Shown here piece after piece: positions 51,715 through 61,450 of a stretch of DNA of 64,000 nucleotides. The DNA is from Maricaulis maris (GTDB lineage Bacteria; Pseudomonadota; Alphaproteobacteria; Caulobacterales; Maricaulaceae): contig NZ_RBIM01000005.1 of assembly GCF_003634045.1 (NCBI RefSeq), positions 124,001-188,000 of the forward strand. Direction: 5' to 3'. The notes beneath the pieces were generated by a model. The model worked only from the letters and a program-made list of their open reading frames with translations, was not told where the DNA came from and searched no databases. The translations under genes and the position numbers were made by a program. The stretch's first letter is position 1; each line of letters starts with the position of its first letter.

Positions 51715-53321
51715 CCAAACGCTTTTACAAGACCGACTATGAGACCGGACAGGACAATATCTCCTTGCTCGGACTGGATGTTCACAACCCGGTCTTCTTC
51801 ATTTCCGCTGTGGCGATGGTGGCGTTCGTCTCGACCGCGCTGATCGCGCCGGAGACGGTCGCGACCGGATTGTTTGCCGCCCGCGACTGGGTCCTGAACA
51901 CGTTCGACTGGTTCTTTGTGCTGGGCGTCAATCTGGTCTTTGTCTTCTGTCTCGTGGTGATGCTCTCGCCGCTGGGGCGGCTGCGGATCGGCGGCAGCGA
52001 TGCCAAGCCGGATTTCTCGACGAAGTCCTGGCTCGCCATGCTGTTCTCTGCCGGAATCGGTATCGGGCTGATGTTCTGGGGCGCGGCCGAGCCGCTGGCC
52101 TATCACACCGAATGGTTCGGCACGCCGCTTGGCGTTGAGCCCGGCACCGAAGAATCGGCGCGGCTGGCCCTGAGTGCAACGATGTTCCATTGGGGCCTGA
52201 ACGCTTGGTCGATCTACGCGGTACTCGGTCTTGCATTGGCCTACTTTACCTTTTCCAAGGGTTTGCCGCTGACGGTCCGGTCCGCCTTCTACCCGCTTCT
52301 GGGTGAGCGCATCTGGGGTTGGCCGGGGCATCTTATCGACCTGCTGGCCGTTGTTGCGACCTTGTTCGGCCTGGCGACCTCGCTCGGCCTCGGAGCCCAG
52401 CAAGTCGCCAGTGGTCTGGATTTCCTGTTCGGCATCGATCCGGGCATCATCACCCAGATTGTGGTCATTGCCTGCATTACTTCGGTCGCCATCATCTCGG
52501 TGGTGCGCGGGCTGGATGGCGGGGTGAAAGTCCTCTCCAACATCAACATGGCCATGGCCGGCATCTTCTTGCTCTTTGTTTTCATCGTCGGGCCGACCCT
52601 GATCATCGCCAACGGCTTCTGGGAAAACACGATCAACTACATCCAGGACTTCCTGCCCCTGTCCAACTGGGTCGGGCGCGATGATACCGAGTGGTTCCAC
52701 GGCTGGACGGTCTTCTACTGGGCCTGGTGGATTTCCTGGTCGCCTTTTGTCGGCATGTTCATCGCCCGCGTGTCCAAGGGGCGCACGGTGCGCGAATTCC
52801 TCGTGGCCGTGATCTTCGTGCCGATGCTGATCACCATCGCCTGGTTTTCGACTTTTGGTGAGACGGCGATTTTCCAGCATGAGAACGGGATCGGAGAGCT
52901 GTCGGACGGGGTTGGCGATGTTTCGCTGGTCCTGTTCCAGATGCTCGAACATCTGCCGTTCGCAGCGATCACCTCCGGCATCGCGATTGTTCTGGTTTTC
53001 GTCTTCTTCGTGACGTCGTCGGACTCAGGCTCGCTGGTCATCGACTCGATTACCGCGGGCGGAAAGCTGCATGCTCCCGTGCCGCAGCGCATCTTCTGGG
53101 CTTCGATCGAGGGTCTGGTGGCCGCTGTGCTGCTCTATGGCGGCGGCGCCCAGGCGTTGCAGGGATTGCAGGCGGGGGCCATCACCGTGGGGCTTCCCTT
53201 CACCGTGGTTCTGCTGGTTTGCTGCTATAGCCTGTGGAAGGGTTTGTGGTCGGACCTGCGCGCGCTGCGGGCCATCGAGGCCGCCCGTGCCCTTGCAGTC
53301 AAATCCGGGGAGCCCAGCTGA
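51711..53321 (+). CDS. BCCT family transporter (betaine/carnitine/choline)
   Basis: 536 residues with 12 hydrophobic helices. The BCCT signature is clear: GIGIGLMFWGAAEPL in helix 3 and the Trp-rich substrate box FYWAWWISWSPFVGMFIARVSKGRTVREF in helix 8. The G-x-G-I-G motif (in contrast to the Gly/Met variant of proton-coupled members) suggests Na+ coupling, but this is a weak inference. It would import a quaternary amine such as glycine betaine, carnitine or choline, as compatible solute or nutrient. Translation is coupled to the sulfotransferase by the ATGA overlap. Confidence 0.95.
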   Translation: MTKRFYKTDYETGQDNISLLGLDVHNPVFFISAVAMVAFVSTALIAPETVATGLFAARDWVLNTFDWFFVLGVNLVFVFCLVVMLSPLGRLRIGGSDAKPDFSTKSWLAMLFSAGIGIGLMFWGAAEPLAYHTEWFGTPLGVEPGTEESARLALSATMFHWGLNAWSIYAVLGLALAYFTFSKGLPLTVRSAFYPLLGERIWGWPGHLIDLLAVVATLFGLATSLGLGAQQVASGLDFLFGIDPGIITQIVVIACITSVAIISVVRGLDGGVKVLSNINMAMAGIFLLFVFIVGPTLIIANGFWENTINYIQDFLPLSNWVGRDDTEWFHGWTVFYWAWWISWSPFVGMFIARVSKGRTVREFLVAVIFVPMLITIAWFSTFGETAIFQHENGIGELSDGVGDVSLVLFQMLEHLPFAAITSGIAIVLVFVFFVTSSDSGSLVIDSITAGGKLHAPVPQRIFWASIEGLVAAVLLYGGGAQALQGLQAGAITVGLPFTVVLLVCCYSLWKGLWSDLRALRAIEAARALAVKSGEPS

Positions 53322-53345
53322 CCCGGGCCAGCCGGTCCGGGCGGG

Positions 53346-54323
53346 CTAAAGCCATTTCATCAGTCGGAAAATCCAGATCTGCACCGCGCTGATGCCGGCC
53401 AGTATGACCAGGAATATCCAGAAGGCGCTTTGCAGGTCGGCGCCGGGTATGCCGCCGACATTGATTCCCAGCAGCCCGGTCAGGAAGCCCAGCGGCAGGA
53501 AGATCGCGGCGACCAGGGACAGCACGTAGAGATTCTTGTTCATCCGGTCGGCCAGCGCATTGGCCAGCTCGTCCTTCACGATCTGGGCCCGTTCGCGAAT
53601 GGCGTCCAAGTCTTCCAGATAGCGGGTGATGCGGTCGAGATTTTCCTGCAGGCGACGACGATGGCCGGTGCTCAGCCAGTCCAGCTCGGATGTGCGCAGA
53701 TAGGCGATGACGTCGCGCTGCGGCGCGAAATAGCGGCGGAAGATGATCGCCTGCTTGCGCAGGGCGGTGATTTCCTGGCGCTCGGCGATCGACGGGGTTT
53801 CCATCACCCGTTCCTCGACCTCGTCGAGCCGTTCATGCAATTCGGTCATGACCGGTTCCATGCGTTCGAACAGACGTGCCGAGAGCTGGCCGACGAACTC
53901 GCCGGCATCCTTGGGGCCATTGCCGGCCGCCAGCTTGTCCTGGATGTCGCGCACGGCCTTGAGCGGGCGGCGCTGGACCGAGATGATGCGCGACGGGTCG
54001 ACCCACACGCGCACCGAGACCATGTCCTCGGGCTGGGCGTCGGCGTTCAGATTGACACCGCGCAGGATCATCATGGCGCCGTTCTCGAACTCGAGCAGGC
54101 GCGGTCGGGTTTCGTCGGCAAGCAGGGCGTCGATGATCAGCGGGTCGAGATAGTCGAGCTCATTCTCTATCCAGGCGCGGCTGGCTTCGTGGCGGCCGTC
54201 CAGATGGACCCAGGCGAGGGCATCGTCTGCGATCTCGTGGGCGACGGCGGCTCCGCTCAGCGGGCTGGCCCGGCCATCGCCGCTGATGGACGCGGCGTAG
54301 AGGATGCCGGCGGTATCGTCCAT
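53346..54323 (-). CDS. ZntB/CorA-type divalent cation channel
   Basis: 325 residues. A long cytosolic alpha/beta and coiled-coil domain (about 1-260) precedes two C-terminal transmembrane helices. Between them is GINVGGIPG, in which GxN is the pore signature of the CorA superfamily (GMN in CorA, GIN in ZntB). The family moves Mg2+ or Zn2+; the GIN variant with an Ile points to the ZntB group. The start is the ATG at 54323, 1 nt from the stop of the MscS gene, so both are one operon. A neighbouring open frame extension to 54422 overlaps mscS and is not needed. Confidence 0.9.
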   Translation of the reverse strand: MDDTAGILYAASISGDGRASPLSGAAVAHEIADDALAWVHLDGRHEASRAWIENELDYLDPLIIDALLADETRPRLLEFENGAMMILRGVNLNADAQPEDMVSVRVWVDPSRIISVQRRPLKAVRDIQDKLAAGNGPKDAGEFVGQLSARLFERMEPVMTELHERLDEVEERVMETPSIAERQEITALRKQAIIFRRYFAPQRDVIAYLRTSELDWLSTGHRRRLQENLDRITRYLEDLDAIRERAQIVKDELANALADRMNKNLYVLSLVAAIFLPLGFLTGLLGINVGGIPGADLQSAFWIFLVILAGISAVQIWIFRLMKWL

Positions 54324-54324
54324 T

Positions 54325-55293
54325 TCAGCCCTCCGTGGGTGATGGGGATGACTTGATGTGTACATCGCGTTGCGGGAAGGGGATCTCGATGCCGGCGTCG
54401 CGGAATTTGCGCCAGATCGCAAACATGACCTCGCTCTGCGGCGCCCAGCGCCCTTTCACGACATCGTCGATCCAGAACAACAGGGTGAAGTCGACCGAGC
54501 TGTCGCCGAAATTGCGCAGGAAGCATTGCGGAGCCGGATCCTCGATCGTCGACGGATGTTCGCGCGCGGCTTCCAGGATGAGGGCCTGAGCAGCCTCCAG
54601 ATCGGATCCGTAGGACACGCCGATCCCGACTTCGATCCGGCCGCGGGTATTGGTCAGCGTCCAGTTGGTGACACGATTGGTGATCAGGTCTTCATTGGGG
54701 ACGAGGATTTCCTTGCCATCGACTGTTTCAATCAGCGTGTAGCGGGCGCTCGACTTGCGAACGAAACCGGTGACGCCGTCAGGCAGTTCGATCAGGTCAT
54801 CCTGTTCGACCGAGCGTTCCAGCAGCAGGATGAGGCCGGAAATGAAGTTGGAGGCGATTTTCTGCAGGCCGAAACCGAGGCCGATACCCAGGGCGCCGGA
54901 GAAAACGGTCAGCGTCGTCAGGTCGAGACCCATCAGGTCCATCGTCACCAGGAAGGCGATGACATAGAGCACGATCTGGAAGACCTTGGTGATCAGGATG
55001 CGGGTGGTCGGGCGGATCCGGGTGAGCGCGGTGAGCCGCCCCTCGACCACCGCCGAGACGATGGCTGTTGTCCAGAATACCAGCGCCAGCACCAGCACAC
55101 CGCGCAGCGCGTCATAGGCGCTAACCGACAGGCTGCCGACGGAGAATGTGAGCAGTGGCGTGTCGAGATAGTCGCGGACCAGGTCGAGATGCCCGGTCGT
55201 GCCGGCGACGACCACGCCGACCAGGGTCGCGAACAGCAGGATGCCGGCCCAGGCGCCATTCGGTTTGATGAGCGACAACAGGAAGGTCTTCAT
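54325..55293 (-). CDS. Mechanosensitive ion channel (MscS family)
   Basis: 322 residues, about four membrane helices then a cytosolic vestibule. The pore-lining TM3 is in FSGALGIGLGFGLQKIASNFISGLILLLERSVEQDDLIELPD, the MscS signature with Gly/Ala packing. The beta domain (VTGFVRKSSARYTLIETVDGKEILVPNEDLITNRVTNW) and alpha/beta end complete the fold. It releases solutes on hypo-osmotic shock. Start 55293 is placed after GAGGA; a GTG at 55302 overlaps the ribosome-binding site. It is followed directly by the ZntB-like gene. Confidence 0.92.
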   Translation of the reverse strand: MKTFLLSLIKPNGAWAGILLFATLVGVVVAGTTGHLDLVRDYLDTPLLTFSVGSLSVSAYDALRGVLVLALVFWTTAIVSAVVEGRLTALTRIRPTTRILITKVFQIVLYVIAFLVTMDLMGLDLTTLTVFSGALGIGLGFGLQKIASNFISGLILLLERSVEQDDLIELPDGVTGFVRKSSARYTLIETVDGKEILVPNEDLITNRVTNWTLTNTRGRIEVGIGVSYGSDLEAAQALILEAAREHPSTIEDPAPQCFLRNFGDSSVDFTLLFWIDDVVKGRWAPQSEVMFAIWRKFRDAGIEIPFPQRDVHIKSSPSPTEG

Positions 55294-55384
55294 GCCGGCC
55301 ACGTCCTCATTCGATCACGTGCATGCGCGCACTCTCAACCAGCCGTACTCCGCGTCCCGCTTGGAGGCAAGCGCTTGTCCAGCC

Positions 55385-58300
55385 TCAATAATCGCGCCGC
55401 CAGCGGATTGCGACGCTGGCATCTGTATCGGCAGAGACACGCGACAATACGCTCAGGTCGGGCGTCAGTGCCCATTCGATAAGCGCTTCATTGATTGCGG
55501 CGGCACCAGTGCTGCCGATCTCGACGTAAACATTGTCGCCAAAGCGTCGGCCGCCGACGACCGAGAGCTCGCCATTGGCTCCGGTCGAGATGTCGAGCCG
55601 GTCGATCCCGGCCAGGTCGCGCAGCTGGCCCACCACGTCGAGCAGGCTCTGTCCCGACAATTGCGCAGCCAGCTGCGCGGCTTCGAGCGCCCCAAGCTCG
55701 TTGACCGATTGGTCGAACAACAAGCGGGCAATGATTTCATCTTCCGGCAGGGCCGGGTCGCTGCTCAGTGTAATGGTTGGCGCCTGTACGGACCCGGTGA
55801 CCCGGGCCGAGGCGCGAAAGCCGGTGCGCGCATGAATAGCGGTCAGATCAACCCGGGCATCGCCGGGCGCGCCATCAAAGGTCACGGTGCCGTCGGCCAG
55901 GCTGAAGCGGCGATTGAACACGAAGGCCGTACCGCCCACCAGGCTCGCTGTGCCGTAGAGCGAGGGTTTTGACTCAGGCCCCGTCACATGCAGGTCGATG
56001 CCCCATTCCGAGGTGAAGGCGCGTGACGAAATGTAGAGGCCGTTATTGGCCCGCACACGGTAATCGAGACGGATGGGCAGGCGGGCCTCATTGAGGGCGC
56101 GTCGATCCTTGGGCAGATTGATCTCGATCACCTGCAATTGCGGAATGGAGGCGGCCCCGTTCAGCGTTGGCTGGGTGCGCAGTTGGTCGATCCGGGCGTC
56201 TCCACCGACCAGAAGGCCGTCGGCATCAAGTGTGAGGTCGACATCACCACTGGCCTGCAGCGTCAGCGCCGGGCGGTGCACGGCGACGAAGCGCTGGAAT
56301 TCGATGTGGGCGGACCCGGTCCGTGCGCCGTCCCCGTCCAGGTCCACGCGACCGCTGCCGGAAAGCAGACCCTCGCGATTGTCGCGGGCGGAAAGGCGGG
56401 TCAGTTCGATACCGGTTTCAGTCAATGTCAGGTCGATTTCACTGTCGGTCACGAGACTGCCGGCCGTGGCCGCGTTCACCCGTCCCTCGCGCAGGGACAG
56501 CGTGCCATCCAGATGCGGCGCGCCCACCGTGCCGGACAGCGCAATGCGGCCATCGATACGGCCGGCTTCCAGCAGGATGTCCGAGGGCAGCAGCAAGGCG
56601 GCCAGGGCCATCAGCTCGCCTCGCGCTTCAATCAGCCCGGACAGGGCTGTGTCGGCATTGCCGAGCGGGCGGGTGATATCCGTTGTCGGACCGGCCCGAT
56701 GGATATCACTGGTCGCCTCCAGTCCACCGCCGGTGAGCGAGACGTGGACGCGGGCTTCGTCGTCGATGGATGCGGTGGCATGAAGCGTGATCTCCGGCAT
56801 GTCGGGCAAATCGCCAGCCAGAAGCCCTGCCGCGTCGAGCCGGGCCGTGCCGCGCCAGAACCCGTCGCTCTCCCGCAGCTCAGCGGCGCCGGACACGGTT
56901 CCCTGTGTTGCCGGCATTGCTGCGATATCGGCCAGCACGCCGACCGGCAGATTGTCGATGGTGAGGTTGGCGATCGGGCTGGCGCCCGCGGTTCTCAAGT
57001 CGAGATCGAGGCGGCCTCCGCCGAGGGTGAACGCAGCCGAGGCCGCCACGCCATCCGGGCCTGTGGCGACGCGGATCGGCGCTTCGGTGGCCCAGTTGTG
57101 GGCAGCCCATTTGCCCGAGGGCGACAGGCTGATCGAGGCACCATCTTCGGCCAGGACGATTTCGCCGGTCGCACTGAGATCGAAATTACTGCGCATCCGG
57201 CCTTCAACGCGGCTTGTGACGGCGAGGCCCGACAGCGGACCGGACAGGGAGAGGCTGGCCATGTTGAGGTCGGCTGCGCCGAGGCGTTGGGGTTCCAGCG
57301 CCAGTTCGGCGTCCAGCGTCCCACCGGCAAGGTCGTCGAGACCGGCGACAAACCCGGCGCTGAGCGACATGAGCTGATCGCGCTCTGCGTCCATCGCGAT
57401 GGTCAGTTGGTCTTCGAACACTCGGGCCGAACCGGTCAGTGCGATGTCGTTGACCCGGCCGTTGGCCACCGTCAGCGTCATGTCACCATTCTGGCGGCGA
57501 AGCGCACCGTCGAAGGCCATGTCGCGGCCATTGTGCTCCGCCGTGAAAACCCATTCCAACGCCGTTCCCGCGTTCTCGCCCGAGCCGGACAATTGGCCGC
57601 GAATACCGAGGCGCGGCCCGTCCAGGATCACCGGGCCGCCCTGCAGCCGCTGTGTGGTCGTCACCGACCGCAGTCGCAAGGCTTCGCGATCCCGGACCAG
57701 CCGGAAGGCCGTGGCCAGCTCGCCATCGATTTCCAGCGCCGCGACCGGAAGGGCGCCGGACAGGGCGAGATCGCCACCGGCCTGCCAGTCGCTGGTGCTC
57801 TCGAAATAACCGGTCAGTGTCAGGTCCATTGCGGGGCTGCGGGCATTGAGGGCGGCGATGTCCCAACCGGTTTCGGTCGGCTCCAGCCGCGCTGTGGTCA
57901 TCAAGCCGTTGAGCAAGCCCTGCGCGTCGGCCGGCCAGCTGGCATCGCGGGCATCGGCCGTGAGTTCAATGGCGCGGTCCGGGCCGATTCCAATATCGGC
58001 AGACGCCGAACCGGCCAGCTCCGGATGAAGCAGGCCGAGGTCTGCCACAGTGATCGATGCGCTACCGACCGGCCATTGTGCGCCGGACGGCAAATGTCCG
58101 TCGGCGATCATCGTGATTGCGTCGGAACGGACCGAAAAGCCCGGTTCGACAAGCCAGCCTGTTGTATCGCTGTCATCGGCCAGCACACCGGATATACGGA
58201 CCCGGTCACCGGCCAGCGCGTCGATCTCGGGCGTGCCGGTGCGCAAGGCATCAAGGTTGAGATCCAATTCGAGCCGGGGACGGCCTTGTCGGAATGACAG

Positions 58301-59473
58301 GTCGAGACCTCCGGTGACATCGTCGATGCGAGCGCCAGGTACAATGAGTCCTGTAATGACGGGCTCGATATGCATCGACACGGCGCCGGCCCGCTCGATA
58401 CGGGCGTGCCCGGCGAGGCTGTCCAGGCCGACGCGCTGACCGGACAGGCGGTCGACGAGCGCCGGGCTGATTTCGAATTCGGCCATGACCGTGGCGCTGG
58501 TCATATCGCGCAGGACGAGGCGGCTTTCGGCGGTTTCCAGTACGATCGATCCGATGCCGAACCCGCCGTCGCGCGATCCGTCTGCTGTGGCATGCACTTC
58601 CGCGATCTCGGCGGCCAACGGTTCCGGTACCAGCCCCCAGCGGGCCAGTTCCACATCCGCCATGGCTTGCCAGACATTGGCGTCCCAGCTGATTTCGGCG
58701 TCGGCCCAACGCTCTGCATCGCCGGTGAGCAGTATGCGGCCTTCGCCGTGTGTCGGGTCGCCATCGACCTGCCCGTCCAGGCGGACCGCCCGCCCGGGCA
58801 TGCGCAACAAGGCGGCGAGCGTTCCGTCCGGCTCGCCAGTTGCGGTGAGGGTGCCGTTGACCCCGGCTTGGTCGAGGACGAAATCGGCTGTGAGCCGGTC
58901 CCCCGCGGCATCGAGCCGTTCGACATTCATGGTCAGGCGGCTGGTATTGGCGCGAAGCCGGGCGCTGGCCTCCAGCGCCAGCAATGCCTGCGGGCCGGCA
59001 ATTCCCGCGGCGAGATCAAGTCGGGAAATGCTGAAATGATCAAGATTGATGGCCGGAAGCTCTGGCAGTCGGATGTCCTGCGCTTCGCCGGCTGCGTTCG
59101 GGCGATCGGCCAGCACCGGCTGGCGGGTGATTGTCACCTGGTCGATCGTCGCGGCTTCGATGTTGATCGGGCGCGACAGCAGGCTGCGGGCCTGCCAATC
59201 CAGCCGGATGTCTTCGGCGGTCAGCCAGATGCCGTCGTCATCGCTCAGGGTCAGCTGGTCGATCCGCAGCCGGGATAGCGGGTCACCCCGCACACCCGAG
59301 ATCGAGACCCGGCCCAGGCCCGGTATTTCACGTCCTTCGAGCTGGTCCGCCACGATCCAGCGGCCGGGTGCCTGGCTGGCCGCGAGACGCACGCCGACTG
59401 CCAACAGGACCAGCCCCGCAAGGGCAAGACCGGCCAACGTCGCAACGCGGCGAAGGAGGGGCAGGGCGGTCAT
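55385..59473 (-). CDS. tamB: Translocation and assembly module protein TamB
   Basis: 1362 residues. An N-terminal inner-membrane anchor (about 10-30) is followed by a very long, low-complexity beta-taco of AsmA/TamB type, ending in the conserved DUF490 domain (about the last 350 residues: LDYRVRANNGLYISSRAFTSEWGIDLHV, SSDPALPEDEIIARLLF, and VYVEIGSTGAAAINE with final aromatic residue). TamB spans the periplasm and works with TamA to help insert outer-membrane proteins or move phospholipids. It begins 2 nt after the tamA stop. Its start is set at ATG 59473, where a typical anchor helix begins. Confidence 0.95.
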   Translation of the reverse strand: MTALPLLRRVATLAGLALAGLVLLAVGVRLAASQAPGRWIVADQLEGREIPGLGRVSISGVRGDPLSRLRIDQLTLSDDDGIWLTAEDIRLDWQARSLLSRPINIEAATIDQVTITRQPVLADRPNAAGEAQDIRLPELPAINLDHFSISRLDLAAGIAGPQALLALEASARLRANTSRLTMNVERLDAAGDRLTADFVLDQAGVNGTLTATGEPDGTLAALLRMPGRAVRLDGQVDGDPTHGEGRILLTGDAERWADAEISWDANVWQAMADVELARWGLVPEPLAAEIAEVHATADGSRDGGFGIGSIVLETAESRLVLRDMTSATVMAEFEISPALVDRLSGQRVGLDSLAGHARIERAGAVSMHIEPVITGLIVPGARIDDVTGGLDLSFRQGRPRLELDLNLDALRTGTPEIDALAGDRVRISGVLADDSDTTGWLVEPGFSVRSDAITMIADGHLPSGAQWPVGSASITVADLGLLHPELAGSASADIGIGPDRAIELTADARDASWPADAQGLLNGLMTTARLEPTETGWDIAALNARSPAMDLTLTGYFESTSDWQAGGDLALSGALPVAALEIDGELATAFRLVRDREALRLRSVTTTQRLQGGPVILDGPRLGIRGQLSGSGENAGTALEWVFTAEHNGRDMAFDGALRRQNGDMTLTVANGRVNDIALTGSARVFEDQLTIAMDAERDQLMSLSAGFVAGLDDLAGGTLDAELALEPQRLGAADLNMASLSLSGPLSGLAVTSRVEGRMRSNFDLSATGEIVLAEDGASISLSPSGKWAAHNWATEAPIRVATGPDGVAASAAFTLGGGRLDLDLRTAGASPIANLTIDNLPVGVLADIAAMPATQGTVSGAAELRESDGFWRGTARLDAAGLLAGDLPDMPEITLHATASIDDEARVHVSLTGGGLEATSDIHRAGPTTDITRPLGNADTALSGLIEARGELMALAALLLPSDILLEAGRIDGRIALSGTVGAPHLDGTLSLREGRVNAATAGSLVTDSEIDLTLTETGIELTRLSARDNREGLLSGSGRVDLDGDGARTGSAHIEFQRFVAVHRPALTLQASGDVDLTLDADGLLVGGDARIDQLRTQPTLNGAASIPQLQVIEINLPKDRRALNEARLPIRLDYRVRANNGLYISSRAFTSEWGIDLHVTGPESKPSLYGTASLVGGTAFVFNRRFSLADGTVTFDGAPGDARVDLTAIHARTGFRASARVTGSVQAPTITLSSDPALPEDEIIARLLFDQSVNELGALEAAQLAAQLSGQSLLDVVGQLRDLAGIDRLDISTGANGELSVVGGRRFGDNVYVEIGSTGAAAINEALIEWALTPDLSVLSRVSADTDASVAIRWRRDY

Positions 59474-59475
59474 CG

Positions 59476-61194
59476 CTAGAAGGCCTGGCCGAGACTGAGA
59501 TATATTTGCACCGTCGGTTCGCCGCTGCGGCGATCGAGCGGCGTGGCGATGTCGATGCGGACCGGTGCGAAGTCGAAATAATAGCGGGCGCCGAAACCGA
59601 TCGCCGTGCGCATGCCGCCAAGTTCCGGGGCGTGGCTGTCGGTGGCGATGGCGTTGTCGACAAAGGCGACCGCGCCCCATTGCGGTGTGACGCGCCAGCG
59701 CAGCTCTGTGGAGACTTCCACCACTGACAGGCCGCCAAACGGTTGGTCGTCGCTGCCGATCGGGCTGAGTGACTGGTATTCGAAACCCCGGGCCGAGCCA
59801 CCGCCGCCGGCAAAGAAGCGTTGGTCAGCGGCCAGGCTTGTCGCTGATGTGCCGAGCACGGATCCGACACGCAGCCGGGTGGCTGCGACGACGGTTTCGC
59901 TCAGCCGGTGATAACCGGAGGCGCGCGCCTCGACACTGACGTAGCGGCCGTCCTCATCGCCGAAGGTCAACGCTGGCGTGACTTGCAATGTGGCGCGCAA
60001 GCCTTCGGTCGGATCCAGCGGGTCATTGCGGCTGTCATACCCGCCGGAGAGGCTGAGCGCGGCGGTTTGTATGTCGCGCTCGCCGGTCACGTCGGTCACC
60101 TGTGAGCTGTCGAGCGAGACGCCGGCGCCATAGGTGCGGCGCTGGTCGGAACGGCGGATGATTTCAACGCCGACTTCGACTTCGTCCTGGTCGTAGGCGT
60201 CGGTGGTTTCCCGCGTCAGGCCGGAATGCAGGAACAGGGTCTGGGCGTGGCGCCGCCAGTGCGGGCGTTCCAGTCGCGCGGTCGCCGATTGGTTCAGCGT
60301 GGCGAGCGTGGCCGACAGGGTCAGGGTTTCGTCGTTGCCAAACACGTTGCGGCGGGTCCAGCGGATGTCGCCGCCTGCCCCTTCGCTGGTCGAATAACTC
60401 AACCCGGTCTCGACCGTATGCCGTTCGGCCTCTGTCAGGCTGACCTCGACGCTGCGTTCTTCGCTGCCGTCAACTTCCGGCCCCAATGTGACCCGGGCTG
60501 ACTGGACGCTGGCCAGGCTGTCGAGCCGGCGTTGATAGGCGAGCATGTCCTCCCGACTGGCGACGTCACCGCGTATCAAGGGGGAGATGCGCGCAATGAA
60601 TTGCGGGTCCCACACGCCCGTGTCGCGGCTGACCTCGCCATAGCGTGAGAAGGGGCCGGGCTGGAAGCGGAAGGTGATCAGCCCGTCCTGGCCGGCATGG
60701 TCGATGACGACTTCGCGTTCGAGCAGTTCGGCGTCCGGCCAACCGTCATTCTGTAATGCCCGCAAGGCACGGGCCTCGGCGTCAATGACCGGTTGGGCGA
60801 GCAGCGGCGCGCCCGCCGTCAGCGGTATGGAGGCAAGCGCCAGGCCGCGCGCAGCGGCATCGTCACCGGCGTTTACATCGATCCGGCCGATCGTGAATTG
60901 CGGTCCCGGCAGGACGCGCAGGCGGGCGCCACCGGCATCGTCGACAAATGTATCGACCCGGGCGGCGTAGTAGCCGCGCGACCGTAGCAAACGACGCGCT
61001 CGGTCGGCCGCGGTTCGGGCGTCGCGCAGGGCGCTTGTCGCCGGCAGGTCGGCGGAGGCGTCACGCTCGCCGATGGCGGCTTCCAGCGCTGCCAGCAAGT
61101 CGGAGTCGCGCACGCCCTGCACCCGCGCCAGCGGTTCGGCATGGGCCGCAGCGCAGCTAAGCAGGACAAGGGCTGGCAGAAGGGCGGCTCTCAA
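59476..61194 (-). CDS. tamA: Translocation and assembly module protein TamA
   Basis: 572 residues, the BamA-like outer-membrane member of the TAM complex. Signal peptide (MRAALLPALVLLSCAAAHA), three POTRA domains (about 25-250; YYAARVDTFVDDAGGARLRVLPGPQFTIGRIDV and similar), and a 16-strand barrel with the conserved FFAGGGGSARGFEYQSL loop and terminal LSLGQAF. It begins with a TTG at 61194: this codon opens the signal peptide and follows AAGGTGAC by 7-8 nt; no ATG exists nearby. tamB follows at once. Confidence 0.95.
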   Translation of the reverse strand: MRAALLPALVLLSCAAAHAEPLARVQGVRDSDLLAALEAAIGERDASADLPATSALRDARTAADRARRLLRSRGYYAARVDTFVDDAGGARLRVLPGPQFTIGRIDVNAGDDAAARGLALASIPLTAGAPLLAQPVIDAEARALRALQNDGWPDAELLEREVVIDHAGQDGLITFRFQPGPFSRYGEVSRDTGVWDPQFIARISPLIRGDVASREDMLAYQRRLDSLASVQSARVTLGPEVDGSEERSVEVSLTEAERHTVETGLSYSTSEGAGGDIRWTRRNVFGNDETLTLSATLATLNQSATARLERPHWRRHAQTLFLHSGLTRETTDAYDQDEVEVGVEIIRRSDQRRTYGAGVSLDSSQVTDVTGERDIQTAALSLSGGYDSRNDPLDPTEGLRATLQVTPALTFGDEDGRYVSVEARASGYHRLSETVVAATRLRVGSVLGTSATSLAADQRFFAGGGGSARGFEYQSLSPIGSDDQPFGGLSVVEVSTELRWRVTPQWGAVAFVDNAIATDSHAPELGGMRTAIGFGARYYFDFAPVRIDIATPLDRRSGEPTVQIYLSLGQAF

Positions 61195-61381
61195 ACCGGG
61201 TCACCTTGGAACACGAGCATTTTTTATAGGGCCCGTGCCGGCAACTGTCCTCCCCTTTTGTAGGATCAGGCTGTGGGTTGCGCGGGTATGCGGCCAATGA
61301 GGTGTCCGTTGGCGGCGCGCAGCTGGACCGTAGCGGTCGTCCTGGCAAGATGGAGTTCACGGTCGACCGTGTGATGTCCCT

Positions 61382-61397
61382 ATGTTAGGGGTAACAT
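61382..61397. promoter_or_regulatory. Perfect palindrome upstream of zwf, LacI/GntR-like operator
   Basis: ATGTTA-GGGG-TAACAT, 16 bp, 54 nt before zwf. Outer sequence TGTTA...TAACA matches the general LacI-family operator form (TGTTAnCGnTAACA) but the centre is GGGG. Likely controls the Entner-Doudoroff genes. Confidence 0.5.
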
Positions 61398-61450
61398 GAT
61401 TATCGACAAAGACGCTCAACCGCCGCGGATCGTCAAGCAGGAAGCCGGAC

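Noticed and set aside
56138-58297. A 719-codon plus-strand frame inside tamB
   Set aside because: It is antisense to conserved TamB coding sequence with Gly/Arg/Gln-rich composition typical of shadow frames.
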